Positions 1-10,326 of a stretch of 64,000 nt of DNA are shown here, one piece after another; position 1 is the stretch's first letter; each line of letters begins with the position of its first letter. The position numbers and the translations under genes were made by a program. The notes under the pieces are model-generated. The model had not been told where the DNA came from, searched no databases, and saw only the letters and a list, made by a program, of their open reading frames with translations. Source of the stretch: Frankia sp. RB7 (GTDB lineage Bacteria; Pseudomonadota; Alphaproteobacteria; Rhizobiales; Xanthobacteraceae); the NCBI GenBank assembly GCA_030403585.1, contig JAUEPE010000025.1, positions 29,449 to 93,448 on the forward strand, written 5' to 3'.

Positions 1-36
1 ATTGGCAACCGTGCGCGCGTAAGCTGAACTGATCAT
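1..36 (-). CDS. Possible 5' end of a gene running off the left edge
   Basis: On the minus strand an ATG at 36 is preceded by a purine-rich GGGGGAAT a few bases upstream, a plausible ribosome binding site. It opens a frame (MISSAYARTVAN) that continues off the window. The N-terminus vaguely resembles DinB-like proteins, which often begin with a YxR-type helix, but twelve residues cannot support a function. The gene would be divergent from groES. It may be only a chance frame. Confidence 0.3.
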   Translation of the reverse strand, partial: MISSAYARTVAN

Positions 37-192
37 GGCATTCCCCCGAACAAGACCATGGCCGCATCCCTCCCGCAGCCAAGCGCAAAACCGCAGCCGT
101 AGCAATGACGTCCTAATATACGCCAGAGCCCCGAACGAGTTTCCTTAGACACCATCCTATATCCACCTCACCAATCGCTTAACCACCTTTGC

Positions 193-221
193 TTGACAGG
201 ATTGCAGCCAAGCCATATTCC
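193..221 (+). promoter_or_regulatory. Likely groESL promoter
   Basis: A TTGACA hexamer at 193-198 (read as CTTGACA from 192) lies 17 bp ahead of a weak -10 (TATTCC, 216-221). The CTTGA core also suits the alphaproteobacterial heat-shock sigma-32 -35 element, with CCATATT as a possible -10. The CIRCE operator begins 11 bp downstream, where HrcA would block initiation. Which sigma factor is used cannot be decided from sequence. Confidence 0.6.
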
Positions 222-232
222 CACACGCACTA

Positions 233-259
233 TTAGCACTCGGAAAGACCGATTGCTAA
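233..259. promoter_or_regulatory. CIRCE operator (HrcA binding site)
   Basis: TTAGCACTC (233-241), nine spacer bases, then GATTGCTAA (251-259). The consensus is TTAGCACTC-N9-GAGTGCTAA, so the left arm is perfect and the right arm has one mismatch. It lies between the promoter and groES, about 96 bp before the start codon, as expected for HrcA repression of groESL. The rest of positions 37-355 shows no gene. Confidence 0.92.
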
Positions 260-355
260 GCGCGCCGTTCGATCCTCGCCGACGAGGGGAGCGGCAGCGC
301 TGCCCTCACCCACTTCCGCTACTTTCGGAAAACCGAGCCTCCAAAGGGAAACGTC

Positions 356-652
356 ATGGCTAAGTCCAAATTTCGTCCGCTGCATGACCGTGTCGTGGTC
401 AAACGTATCGATGCCGAGGCAAAGACCAAGGGCGGAATCATCATTCCGGACACCGCCAAGGAAAAGCCGTCCCAGGGCGAAATCGTCGCCGTCGGCCCCG
501 GTGGCCGTGACGAGGCCGGCAAGCTGATCCCGATCGACCTCAAAGTCGGCGACCGCGTGCTGTTCGGCAAATGGTCGGGCACCGAGGTCAAGATCGACAA
601 CGAAGATCTCCTGATCATGAAGGAGTCGGACATCATGGGCGTGTTGGCCTAA
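356..652 (+). CDS. groES: Co-chaperonin GroES (Hsp10)
   Basis: A 98-residue Cpn10 protein that forms the heptameric lid over the GroEL cavity during ATP-dependent folding in the cytoplasm. It begins MAKSKFRPLHDRVVVKR, the classic Cpn10 N-terminus, and has the mobile-loop region around residues 17-37 (KTKGGIIIPDTAKEKPSQGE) followed by VAVGPGGRDE and the C-terminal VLFGKWSGTEVKID and DIMGVLA segments. The start follows AAAGGGAAACGTC, a fair ribosome binding site. It is the first gene of a two-gene operon, with groEL 116 bp downstream, under a promoter carrying CIRCE. Rhizobia usually have several groESL copies; CIRCE marks this one as an HrcA-controlled copy rather than a NifA-controlled one. 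Confidence 0.97.
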   Translation: MAKSKFRPLHDRVVVKRIDAEAKTKGGIIIPDTAKEKPSQGEIVAVGPGGRDEAGKLIPIDLKVGDRVLFGKWSGTEVKIDNEDLLIMKESDIMGVLA

Positions 653-768
653 GGCCGGACGCCTGAACGGCCGCTGAATGCCATGCCCGGATCATCAGAT
701 CCGGGCATCCCTCATTCCGCAGCACAGCATCAAACAAGACACATCACGACATACAGGGATTGCAGACC

Positions 769-2382
<1,614 letters not shown>

Positions 2383-2406
2383 AGCCATCCTTCAACTCAG
2401 TGTTGC

Positions 2407-2436
2407 GAAGGCCGCCTCCGGGCGGCCTTCTTTTTT
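2407..2436 (+). terminator. Intrinsic terminator of groESL
   Basis: GAAGGCCGCC (2407-2416) and GGCGGCCTTC (2421-2430) form a perfect 10-bp stem with a TCCG loop, followed directly by six T residues. Confidence 0.95.
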
Positions 2437-2517
2437 GCCGACACTGGCCTGCGCTTCAACCGGCGGCCAAAACCCACTACGGTGGCGCCCGATTCTATTC
2501 CCCTGAGGATTTCGGCG

Positions 2518-3729
2518 ATGCGCCCGCTTCTGGTTTGTTCGACAGCCCTTTTGGCCGCCCTGCTCGCAGTATCGCCCGAGGTCGCCTCAGCCCAGATGAA
2601 GCTGTCGCCGAAGGCCACGGCGCCTGGTGGCATGGAGACGCGCTATTTCACCTCGATCGACGGCCTGATGGACGGCAATGCCGACGTGATCCTGAAGGAG
2701 ACGCGGCAGGGCAAGACGGTCACCGCGGCGGTGCTCGACGTCTGCTACCCCGTCGCCAAGAACTCCGACCGCAAGGACCGCTTCGTCGTCAATCTCCAGA
2801 TCGCGGGCCAGACGCTGAGCGGAACGACCTCGAGCCTCGGCGCGAAGGCGCCGGTCACCGTCAAGCTCACACGCAAGCCGACCGGCGACACCTTCGAGTT
2901 CCGGGGCCAGATCGGCATCGGCCAGACCGTGACCGAAGTGACCTCGCCCGATAATGCCGATCTCAGCGAAAAGGAATTTCTGGACAACCAGACCACCGAC
3001 GACGGCATTACGCCCCAGCCGAAGGATTTTACCGAGGTCTCGCCCGAAGCGATCGCGGTCAAGGTCAAGCTCGATAACGCGACCGACTTCCTGAAGAGCC
3101 TCAAGGGCCAGGACGTCGAGGTGACGCTGGCAAGCCTGACCGTCGGCTGCGACGCGCTACGCGCCGGCGAGCAGACCATCAACATGTCGGTCGACCCGGA
3201 GCGCTCGGCCGCGCTGCTCGCGAAATTCAAGGCGATGCCGGGCGTCACGGCCGCCGGCTGGACCGCGGGGATCGCCGAGATGGACCGCACCATCCGCATT
3301 CCCGCCGCCGACTGGCGCGACGGCGACAAGATCAACCGCGACAAGCTCGCCGCCGCCATTGCCGGTGTGCTGAGCAAGACGCTCGCGGCCAAGCCGGCCT
3401 CGCAGAGCTTCAGTCCGGCCACCGGCAAGCTCAAGCTCGTCTTCAAGCGGCCGAACCAGGATTTCCCGGCGCTCGAGCTCACCGACACGATCGAGGTCTC
3501 GGGCCTGGTCTCCGCCGACAAGCCGGGGACGACCGACAGACTGATCGTCTGGATCGGTAGCCCCTCGACCACGACCGCCGACGAAAGCAGCGGGGCAAAG
3601 CTCAACGTGTCGGACGAGGCGACCGCCGACGAGGAAGGCGACCAGCCCGACGACAACGGCTCGATCGAGGCGCTTGCCAAGGAGCTGAAGGGCCAGCGCT
3701 GGGACGCCGACAAGTCGGTGTGGAAGTAG
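2518..3729 (+). CDS. Exported protein of unknown function
   Basis: 403 residues; no domain recognised. I chose ATG 2518 because it opens a clear Sec signal peptide (MRPLLVCSTALLAALLAVSP, predicted cut after ...EVASA at about residue 25) and follows CTGAGGAT. A GTG 36 bp upstream would bury the signal. The mature part is rich in beta-prone, Lys/Asp-containing segments, with only two visible cysteines (DVCYPV and VGCDAL). The last ~45 residues are acidic and low complexity (TADEEGDQPDDNG) before a short basic end. It is likely periplasmic or outer-membrane associated. It stands alone between the groESL terminator and a convergent gene, so context gives no hint of its role. Confidence 0.8.
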   Translation: MRPLLVCSTALLAALLAVSPEVASAQMKLSPKATAPGGMETRYFTSIDGLMDGNADVILKETRQGKTVTAAVLDVCYPVAKNSDRKDRFVVNLQIAGQTLSGTTSSLGAKAPVTVKLTRKPTGDTFEFRGQIGIGQTVTEVTSPDNADLSEKEFLDNQTTDDGITPQPKDFTEVSPEAIAVKVKLDNATDFLKSLKGQDVEVTLASLTVGCDALRAGEQTINMSVDPERSAALLAKFKAMPGVTAAGWTAGIAEMDRTIRIPAADWRDGDKINRDKLAAAIAGVLSKTLAAKPASQSFSPATGKLKLVFKRPNQDFPALELTDTIEVSGLVSADKPGTTDRLIVWIGSPSTTTADESSGAKLNVSDEATADEEGDQPDDNGSIEALAKELKGQRWDADKSVWK

Positions 3730-3764
3730 GCGCACACAACAACTCGCAGTCATCACCCGGCCTT

Positions 3765-3780
3765 ATGCGCAATTGCGCAT
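3765..3780. repeat. 16-bp perfect palindrome between convergent genes
   Basis: ATGCGCAATTGCGCAT is a perfect inverted repeat in the 152-bp gap between two convergent genes. It has no loop and no T-run, so it is not a typical terminator. Its function is unknown. Confidence 0.4.
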
Positions 3781-3881
3781 CAGGACCGGGCGATCCAGTA
3801 CTCCGAGACGATTGTGATTGAATAGATAGGTCGCGGCGTACTGGATTCCCCGCCTTCGCGTGAAATGACGGCGAGCGAGCC

Positions 3882-4280
3882 TCAATTCCCGTTGGCCCGA
3901 AAGCGCAGCGGCTTCGGGCCGATCAGCGTGAGCACGTCGCCCTGACGCTTCCAGGTCTCGACAGCGGCGAGAGCGGCGACGAGATCGTCATCGGCCTGGG
4001 CCTTCGCCGGCGGACAGGAACGATCCTGAATTGCGCCGGGAACGAAAATCACGGTGTTGCCGGCCACCGAGAACTGTCCCTTGCCGCCCTTGCACCAGAG
4101 CTCGAGCACGACCTCGCCGTTGTCGCCGATCTCGATGTTCGGGATTCGTTTCGAGCCGGACTGCGGCACGGCCTCCAACGTCATCTCGGTGCCGAAGGGG
4201 AAACCTTCCTCGGCATGCGCGGCAACCGACACCAGCAGCACCGCCGCCGCCGTACATACCATCCGCTTGAACGAAACCAT
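3882..4280 (-). CDS. Exported META/HslJ-like domain protein
   Basis: 132 residues with a Sec signal peptide (KRMVCTAAAVLLVSVAAHA, cut about residue 23). The C-terminal half (CPPAKAQADDDLVAALAAV, then a GDVLTLIGPKPLRF strand) resembles the META domain of HslJ-type periplasmic or lipid-anchored proteins: a conserved Cys-Pro, a helix ending in a Val, then a 'gd-L-L-l-f' strand. No lipobox Cys is seen at the signal cleavage site, so it is probably soluble in the periplasm. The start follows GAGAGGTCTC. It is downstream of nothing obvious and convergent with the preceding exported protein. The family assignment is by pattern only. Confidence 0.65.
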   Translation of the reverse strand: MVSFKRMVCTAAAVLLVSVAAHAEEGFPFGTEMTLEAVPQSGSKRIPNIEIGDNGEVVLELWCKGGKGQFSVAGNTVIFVPGAIQDRSCPPAKAQADDDLVAALAAVETWKRQGDVLTLIGPKPLRFRANGN

Positions 4281-4360
4281 GAGACCTCTCGACCGACCTG
4301 ATTTGCCGGTCTTCTATAAGACGGCGAAGCCTTTGAGAAGGTTCGTCGATTCAAGAGACA

Positions 4361-4391
4361 AAATCCCCGCGGGACGATCCCGCGGGGATTT
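4361..4391 (-). terminator. Intrinsic terminator of the permease gene
   Basis: AAATCCCCGCGGGA (4361-4374) and its exact complement (4378-4391) form a 14-bp stem with a 3-base loop. On the minus strand the stem runs into ATTTTGTC, a short T-run, 22 bp past the permease stop. Confidence 0.88.
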
Positions 4392-4413
4392 GGATCGAAA
4401 CGGACGGCGCCTG

Positions 4414-6078
<1,665 letters not shown>

Positions 6079-6394
6079 GGTCTTCCTCCCCCACGCATTT
6101 ATGTGGCAGGCCGGCCAGCGTGGACGGCGGACCTGCTTGACGCGGTGGTGAAATGTGCCTTGAACCCCAAGCGAATGGCTTGCCAATGCGGCGGTTCCCG
6201 CCCGCTCACAAGCTCGCGAAGTCCCGGAGGCCCCCACCCCGCGCCGTTGAGGCCCATGCTAGGGTTGCAAGCCGCGACAAGCCAACGCAAATTGCGCAAC
6301 TTGCGACTTTAGTCTAAGCGCATCCATTTTCTGCCATGGCCTCAGCCGCTTGGCTCCAGGGCCACTGTGAATATCCGTCAGGAGATCCCCCTCT
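6079..6394. other. Divergent intergenic region, permease / ABC transporter
   Basis: 316 bp separating the two divergent starts. Near 6266-6316 there are several short GCAA/TTGC-containing half-sites (GTTGCAAG, CGCAAATTGCGCAACTTGCG) that could form a regulator site, but no clean dyad or consensus promoter stands out. No gene or RNA was recognised. Confidence 0.35.
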
Positions 6395-8158
6395 GTGAAG
6401 AACATCAGCGCCACGCTCGCGACCGTCTGGCGAATCGCCGGCCCGTATTTCCGATCGGAGGACAAATGGGCCGGCCGCGGCCTGCTCGGCATCGTCGTCG
6501 CAATGGAGCTGGCGCTCGTCGCGATCAATGTGCTGCTCAATCAGTGGCAGAACCGGTTCTACAGCGCACTCCAGGCCTACGATCTGAATGAGTTCGTCAT
6601 GCAGGTCTGGATCTTCCTCGGCCTTGCCTTCACCTACGTCGCGCTGGCCGTTTACAAGCTTTACTTGAACCAGTGGCTGCAGATCCGCTGGCGGCGATGG
6701 ATGACGCAACACTATCTCGGCGAATGGCTCGACGGCGCCACGCATTACCGCATGCAGTTGAAGGGCGACGCCGCCGATAACCCGGACCAGCGTGTCACCG
6801 AGGACGTCACGAACTTCGTCGAGCAAACGCTCGTCCTCGGTCTCGGCCTGCTGTCGTCCGTCGTGACGCTGGCGTCGTTCATCGTCATCCTCTGGGGTCT
6901 GTCCAACAGGGCGCCCCTGCATATTTACGGCACCGATATCGTCGTCCCGGGTTTCCTGGTCTGGTGCGCGCTGGCCTACGCGCTGCTGGGTACGGCACTG
7001 ACGCACTGGATCGGCGCGCCGCTCATCAATCTTTATTTCGAGAAGCAGCGCTACGAGGCCGACTTCCGCTTCAACCTGATCCGCGTCCGCGAAAATGCCG
7101 AGCAGATTGCACTCTTGAAAGGAGAGAGCGCGGAGCGAGGTCATCTCCTGCAGCGCTTCGGCTCCGTCATCGGCAACTGGTATGCGATCATGAGCCGGAC
7201 CAAGCGCCTCACCGCGTTCACGGCGAGCTACGGTCAGGCTGCGACGATCTTTCCCTATGTGGTGGTCGCGCCTGCCTATTTCGCCAAGAGCATCCAGCTC
7301 GGCGACATGATGCAGACCGGCTCGGCCTTTGGCCAGGTGCAGGACGCGCTGTCGTTCTTCGTCACGGCCTATCGAACGATCGCGGAGTGGCGTTCGATCG
7401 TCGCGCGTCTCGACGGCTTCGAGATGTCGGTCGCCACAGCGGCAAACCTGCCGGCGCATGAGGCGACGATCGAGCTCAAGGCGGCAGGCGGCAGCCGCAA
7501 TATCGGCCTGGAGAAGCTCTGCGTGTATCTCCCCAACGGCACGCCGCTGGTCGCAGCCGACGGCTTCGCCATCCAGGCGCCGGAGCGCGTGCTCGTGACC
7601 GGCCCGTCCGGCTCCGGCAAGTCGACCCTGTTTCGCGCCATCGCCGGCATCTGGCCGTTCGGCACCGGCACCATCACCATCCCCGCGCAGGCGAAACTGA
7701 TGATGCTGCCGCAACGCCCATATTTCCCGGTCGGCGCGCTGGGCGACGCCGTGATCTATCCCGCAGCACCCGGCGCATTTCAGGCAACCCAGATCCATGA
7801 CGCGGTGATCGCCGTCGGCCTGCCCGACCTCGCCGAACGGCTGGGCGAGGTCGGCCACTGGAACCGGATGCTGTCGCTCGGCGAGCAGCAGCGCCTGGGG
7901 CTCGCCCGCGCGCTGCTGCATAAGCCAGACTATCTCTTCCTCGACGAGGCCACCGCCTCGCTCGACGAGCCGTCCGAGGCGCGGCTGTACCGGCTGCTGG
8001 CGGAGACGCTGCCGCAGGCCACCATCGTCTCGATCGGCCATCGCTCGACGCTCGACGCCTTCCACACCCGCAAGGTGGCGATGGTGAAGGACGGCGCGAT
8101 CCACGTGCTGGGCAACGGCGATGCGCCGGCCGAGCCGGAGCCGAGCGCGGCGCGCTGA
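6395..8158 (+). CDS. SbmA/BacA-like ABC transporter, fused permease-ATPase (YddA type)
   Basis: 587 residues. The N-terminal ~350 residues are a membrane domain of the SbmA_BacA/ABC_membrane_2 type (NQWQNRFYSALQAYD, a YKLYLNQWLQIRWRRWMT block, then a QRVTEDV block). The C-terminal ATPase has Walker A GPSGSGKST at ~402, signature LSLGEQQRLG at ~492 and Walker B YLFLDEATAS at ~511. Relatives include E. coli YddA, mycobacterial vitamin B12/bleomycin transporters and BclA of Bradyrhizobium, which imports peptides and helps survival in NCR-producing nodules. I used GTG 6395 after AGGAGA (6380-6385). It is probably a homo-dimer in the inner membrane. The substrate is unknown; paralogues exist, so identity with BclA is not claimed. 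Confidence 0.88.
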   Translation: MKNISATLATVWRIAGPYFRSEDKWAGRGLLGIVVAMELALVAINVLLNQWQNRFYSALQAYDLNEFVMQVWIFLGLAFTYVALAVYKLYLNQWLQIRWRRWMTQHYLGEWLDGATHYRMQLKGDAADNPDQRVTEDVTNFVEQTLVLGLGLLSSVVTLASFIVILWGLSNRAPLHIYGTDIVVPGFLVWCALAYALLGTALTHWIGAPLINLYFEKQRYEADFRFNLIRVRENAEQIALLKGESAERGHLLQRFGSVIGNWYAIMSRTKRLTAFTASYGQAATIFPYVVVAPAYFAKSIQLGDMMQTGSAFGQVQDALSFFVTAYRTIAEWRSIVARLDGFEMSVATAANLPAHEATIELKAAGGSRNIGLEKLCVYLPNGTPLVAADGFAIQAPERVLVTGPSGSGKSTLFRAIAGIWPFGTGTITIPAQAKLMMLPQRPYFPVGALGDAVIYPAAPGAFQATQIHDAVIAVGLPDLAERLGEVGHWNRMLSLGEQQRLGLARALLHKPDYLFLDEATASLDEPSEARLYRLLAETLPQATIVSIGHRSTLDAFHTRKVAMVKDGAIHVLGNGDAPAEPEPSAAR

Positions 8159-8199
8159 GGCGCGCCATCACGATCGTATTGAAGGGCCCTTCGTCGCGG

Positions 8200-8321
8200 C
8201 CATCCTTCGAGATGCCCGCCGCTGGCGGGCTCCTCAGGATGAGGTCTGTCCCAGCGGCGAAAATCTGAAGACCCTCATGGTGAGGAGCGCCGCCCCGCGG
8301 CGCGTCTCGAACCATGAAGGC
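8200..8321. repeat. Bradyrhizobial palindromic intergenic repeat (two hairpins)
   Basis: Two adjacent imperfect hairpins: CATCCTTCGAGA...CTCAGGATG at about 8201-8241 and CATGGTGAGGAG...CTCGAACCATG at about 8277-8315. The wording 'CATCCTTCGAGA...GGCTCCTCAGGATGAGG...CTCATGGTGAGGAGCGC...' is one I recognise as scattered between genes in Bradyrhizobium genomes. No coding potential. Confidence 0.6.
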
Positions 8322-8348
8322 CGGGTGCTCGCAAAGCCTCAAAACAAA

Positions 8349-8374
8349 AGGGCGGCAGATTGCTCTGCCGCCCT
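8349..8374 (-). terminator. Intrinsic terminator of the porin gene
   Basis: AGGGCGGCAG (8349-8358) and CTGCCGCCCT (8365-8374) form a 10-bp stem with a 6-base loop. Minus-strand reading gives TTTGTTTTG after the stem, 24 bp past the porin stop. Confidence 0.88.
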
Positions 8375-8397
8375 CGTTAGTCGTCTCGGGACGAAAC

Positions 8398-9411
8398 TTA
8401 CTTCAGGTTGGTCATCGCCGTCAGGTCGAAGGACAGCTTGGCGATACCCGCCGCGCCGCACCAGTTGGAACTGTTGCCGGCCGGGTTGTTGCCGGTAATC
8501 GGGGAGGTTCCGACGGAAGCATTGTAAGCACCGGTGAAGACGCTGCAATTGCCCTTGGAGAGGTCGCTGTCGGAGTAACGCAGGTCCAGCGTGAACACCT
8601 TGTAGGTGAAGCCGACGCCGATGTTCCAGGTGTCGTAGTCGGCGTAGTGGATGCCGCCGGGGAACGTCGCGGTGCCGTAGAAGCTGTCCGTGGTGCCAAA
8701 CCACTGCCGGCCGAACTCACCCGACACATACATGCCGACGCCGCTGCTGCCGAAGATGGTGGAAGGCGCCGTGTACTTGCCGGTGATCGAGGCGTAGTTG
8801 CCCCACGCGCCCGAGTTCAGGAAGTTCGGCGAGTAGTACTCGGTCGCACCGACGGTGAAGCTGTCGTTGATGGTGTAGTTCACCTTGCCGTAGACTTCGA
8901 AGAAGCTGACGTCCCTCTTCAGGGTGTTGGCGTTCGGCACCGAATTCGCCAGACACTCGGCGCTCAACGGCTTGCCGGCCGAATCCGTGGTGCCGCCGTT
9001 GAAGGCGTTGGCGGCGCCGTAGTAGCAGGTTCCGCCCGGATACAGGTAGCCCCAGACACCGATGTCGAAGGCGAAGGCACCGAAGGTCGGGCGGATACCG
9101 CCGTAGATGTCGATTTCGGCCGCGGCGCGGTTCGTGAAGGAGATGCTCTCACCGGACACGCCGACGTACAGCTGCAGGTCCTTGTTGACGTTGTAGCGCG
9201 GCTCGAAATAGGCGGCGACCGAGGGCTGGTGGTTGGACTGGGTCACGCCGCGGAAGATGTAGTCGCTCATGATCCCGCCGCCGAAGGCGATATCCCAGGG
9301 ATCAAACGCGGGCGCCGGAGGAGCCTTCATCGCCTTCAAGGGCATGTCCGCCGCGAAAGCCGAACCCGTCACCATTGCCAGCGCCGTTGCCAACAAAGCC
9401 ACTTTTTTCAT
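8398..9411 (-). CDS. TorF-family putative outer-membrane porin
   Basis: 337 residues. ATG 9411 opens a Sec signal peptide (MKKVALLATALAMVTGSAFA) and follows GGGGATCGAA. The mature protein starts ADMPLK and then has the family block DIAFGGGIMSDYIFRGVTQS, with alternating beta strands rich in aromatic residues and a strand-like C-terminus ending KLSFDLTAMTNLK, typical of the gram-negative conserved porin family TIGR02001. An extracellular-loop-like segment with cysteines (GGTCYYGAAN, AECLANS) lies near residues 145-170. It is likely a diffusion channel of the outer membrane; the substrate is unknown. It is a single-gene unit ended by a strong terminator. Confidence 0.85.
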   Translation of the reverse strand: MKKVALLATALAMVTGSAFAADMPLKAMKAPPAPAFDPWDIAFGGGIMSDYIFRGVTQSNHQPSVAAYFEPRYNVNKDLQLYVGVSGESISFTNRAAAEIDIYGGIRPTFGAFAFDIGVWGYLYPGGTCYYGAANAFNGGTTDSAGKPLSAECLANSVPNANTLKRDVSFFEVYGKVNYTINDSFTVGATEYYSPNFLNSGAWGNYASITGKYTAPSTIFGSSGVGMYVSGEFGRQWFGTTDSFYGTATFPGGIHYADYDTWNIGVGFTYKVFTLDLRYSDSDLSKGNCSVFTGAYNASVGTSPITGNNPAGNSSNWCGAAGIAKLSFDLTAMTNLK

Positions 9412-9740
9412 TTCGATCCCCATCACCAGTTCTAGACCCCGATCGAGTTCCGGAAGCCCCCGGGACACCCGACCTGATTGCAAATTTCGTTACGGCCGCA
9501 ATCTGGATTGAGGGATGTGAACCGTGAAGCAAAAAACACGGGCATCTGCCGACTTTTTGGGCGTTCTGACGATTCCACGAAAGGTTGTCGGCCAGTGTTG
9601 CTTCTCGATCACATTATTTTCACTCTAAAGTGCACAGAGCCGTCCGGGATACTACGTAGGCCGGCGCCACCGTGGCGTGCGCGCTACGAATCAGCTGACT
9701 CAAAAAAGGGCAGCGCCCGGTAACCGTGGCGACGGTGCAA
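9412..9740. other. Intergenic region upstream of the porin
   Basis: The gap up to the H1-like gene is 453 bp, and this part carries the porin's upstream control region. It is less GC-rich than its surroundings around 9600-9640. No consensus promoter, RNA or convincing small gene is visible; short frames here lack ribosome sites and biased codon use. Confidence 0.35.
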
Positions 9741-9766
9741 AAAAGCCGCAGCGTCACCGCTGCGGC
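9741..9766 (-). terminator. Intrinsic terminator of the H1-like gene
   Basis: GCCGCAGCG (9745-9753) and CGCTGCGGC (9758-9766) form a 9-bp stem with a TCAC loop. On the minus strand it is followed by TTTTTT, about 100 bp beyond the stop of the H1-like gene. Confidence 0.85.
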
Positions 9767-9829
9767 CTTCCTGTCATCGATCGTGGTCGGGGAGATGGAA
9801 CGGGCCTTGGGCCTGAGCTTGGCTCTCGC

Positions 9830-9862
9830 CTTGGGCCAACTCCCTTGGGCCAACCCCCTTGG
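9830..9862. repeat. Short 14-bp tandem repeat
   Basis: Two copies of CTTGGGCCAACYCC in a row and the start of a third (CTTGGACC), lying directly before the stop of the H1-like gene in its 3' untranslated region. Confidence 0.6.
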
Positions 9863-9864
9863 AC

Positions 9865-10257
9865 CTAACCCTGCCCTTCGGCCGGCGTCGGTTCCGCAGA
9901 AGACGAAGGCATCGCCCAGCTCGTCTCGGCGGCAGGCTCGGGTGCCGGCGCTGCCACTGGAGCTGCGGGCTTCGGCGCGGGAGCTGCCTTCGCCTTCTTC
10001 GGTGCTGCTGTCTTGACTGCTGTCTTGACCGCTTTCTTGGCTGCTTTCTTGGCGGCCTTCTTCGGTGCGACCTTCTTCACAGCCTTCTTGGCCGCAGCCT
10101 TCTTTGCCGTCTTCTTGGCGGCCTTCTTCGGCGCAGCCTTCTTGGCCGATTTCTTCGCAGATTTCTTGGCGGACTTCTTCTTCGTCGCCTTCTTCGCCGC
10201 TACAACCTTCTTGGCCTTTTTGGCCTTCTTGCTTTTTTTCTTACTCGCTTTCGCCAT
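9865..10257 (-). CDS. Histone H1-like Lys/Ala-rich DNA-binding protein
   Basis: 130 residues. ATG 10257 follows AGGAGGACCACG. Residues 1 to ~95 are almost entirely Lys and Ala in KKAAKK/KKSAKK-type repeats, the composition of eukaryotic histone H1 tails and of bacterial H1 homologues such as Bordetella BpH1 and Pseudomonas AlgP. The last ~35 residues switch to a Pro/Ala/Glu-rich neutral tail (APAPKPAAPVAAPAPEPA). It probably binds DNA or RNA non-specifically and affects nucleoid structure. It is monocistronic with its own terminator. Low complexity makes homology weak, so function rests on composition. Confidence 0.8.
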   Translation of the reverse strand: MAKASKKKSKKAKKAKKVVAAKKATKKKSAKKSAKKSAKKAAPKKAAKKTAKKAAAKKAVKKVAPKKAAKKAAKKAVKTAVKTAAPKKAKAAPAPKPAAPVAAPAPEPAAETSWAMPSSSAEPTPAEGQG

Positions 10258-10326
10258 CGTGGTCCTCCTGTTGCCGCCGAACAATGGTCGACCGGGCGTC
10301 TTCGGCCGTCACCCCGGGACGAAAGC

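Noticed and set aside
9830..9862. Possible CRISPR-like or minisatellite repeat
   Set aside because: Only about 2.3 copies of a 14-bp unit with no spacers; kept as a short tandem repeat only.
10070..10257. Dense DNA repeats in the H1-like gene
   Set aside because: They result from the KKAAKK codon pattern of the protein and are not an independent repeat.
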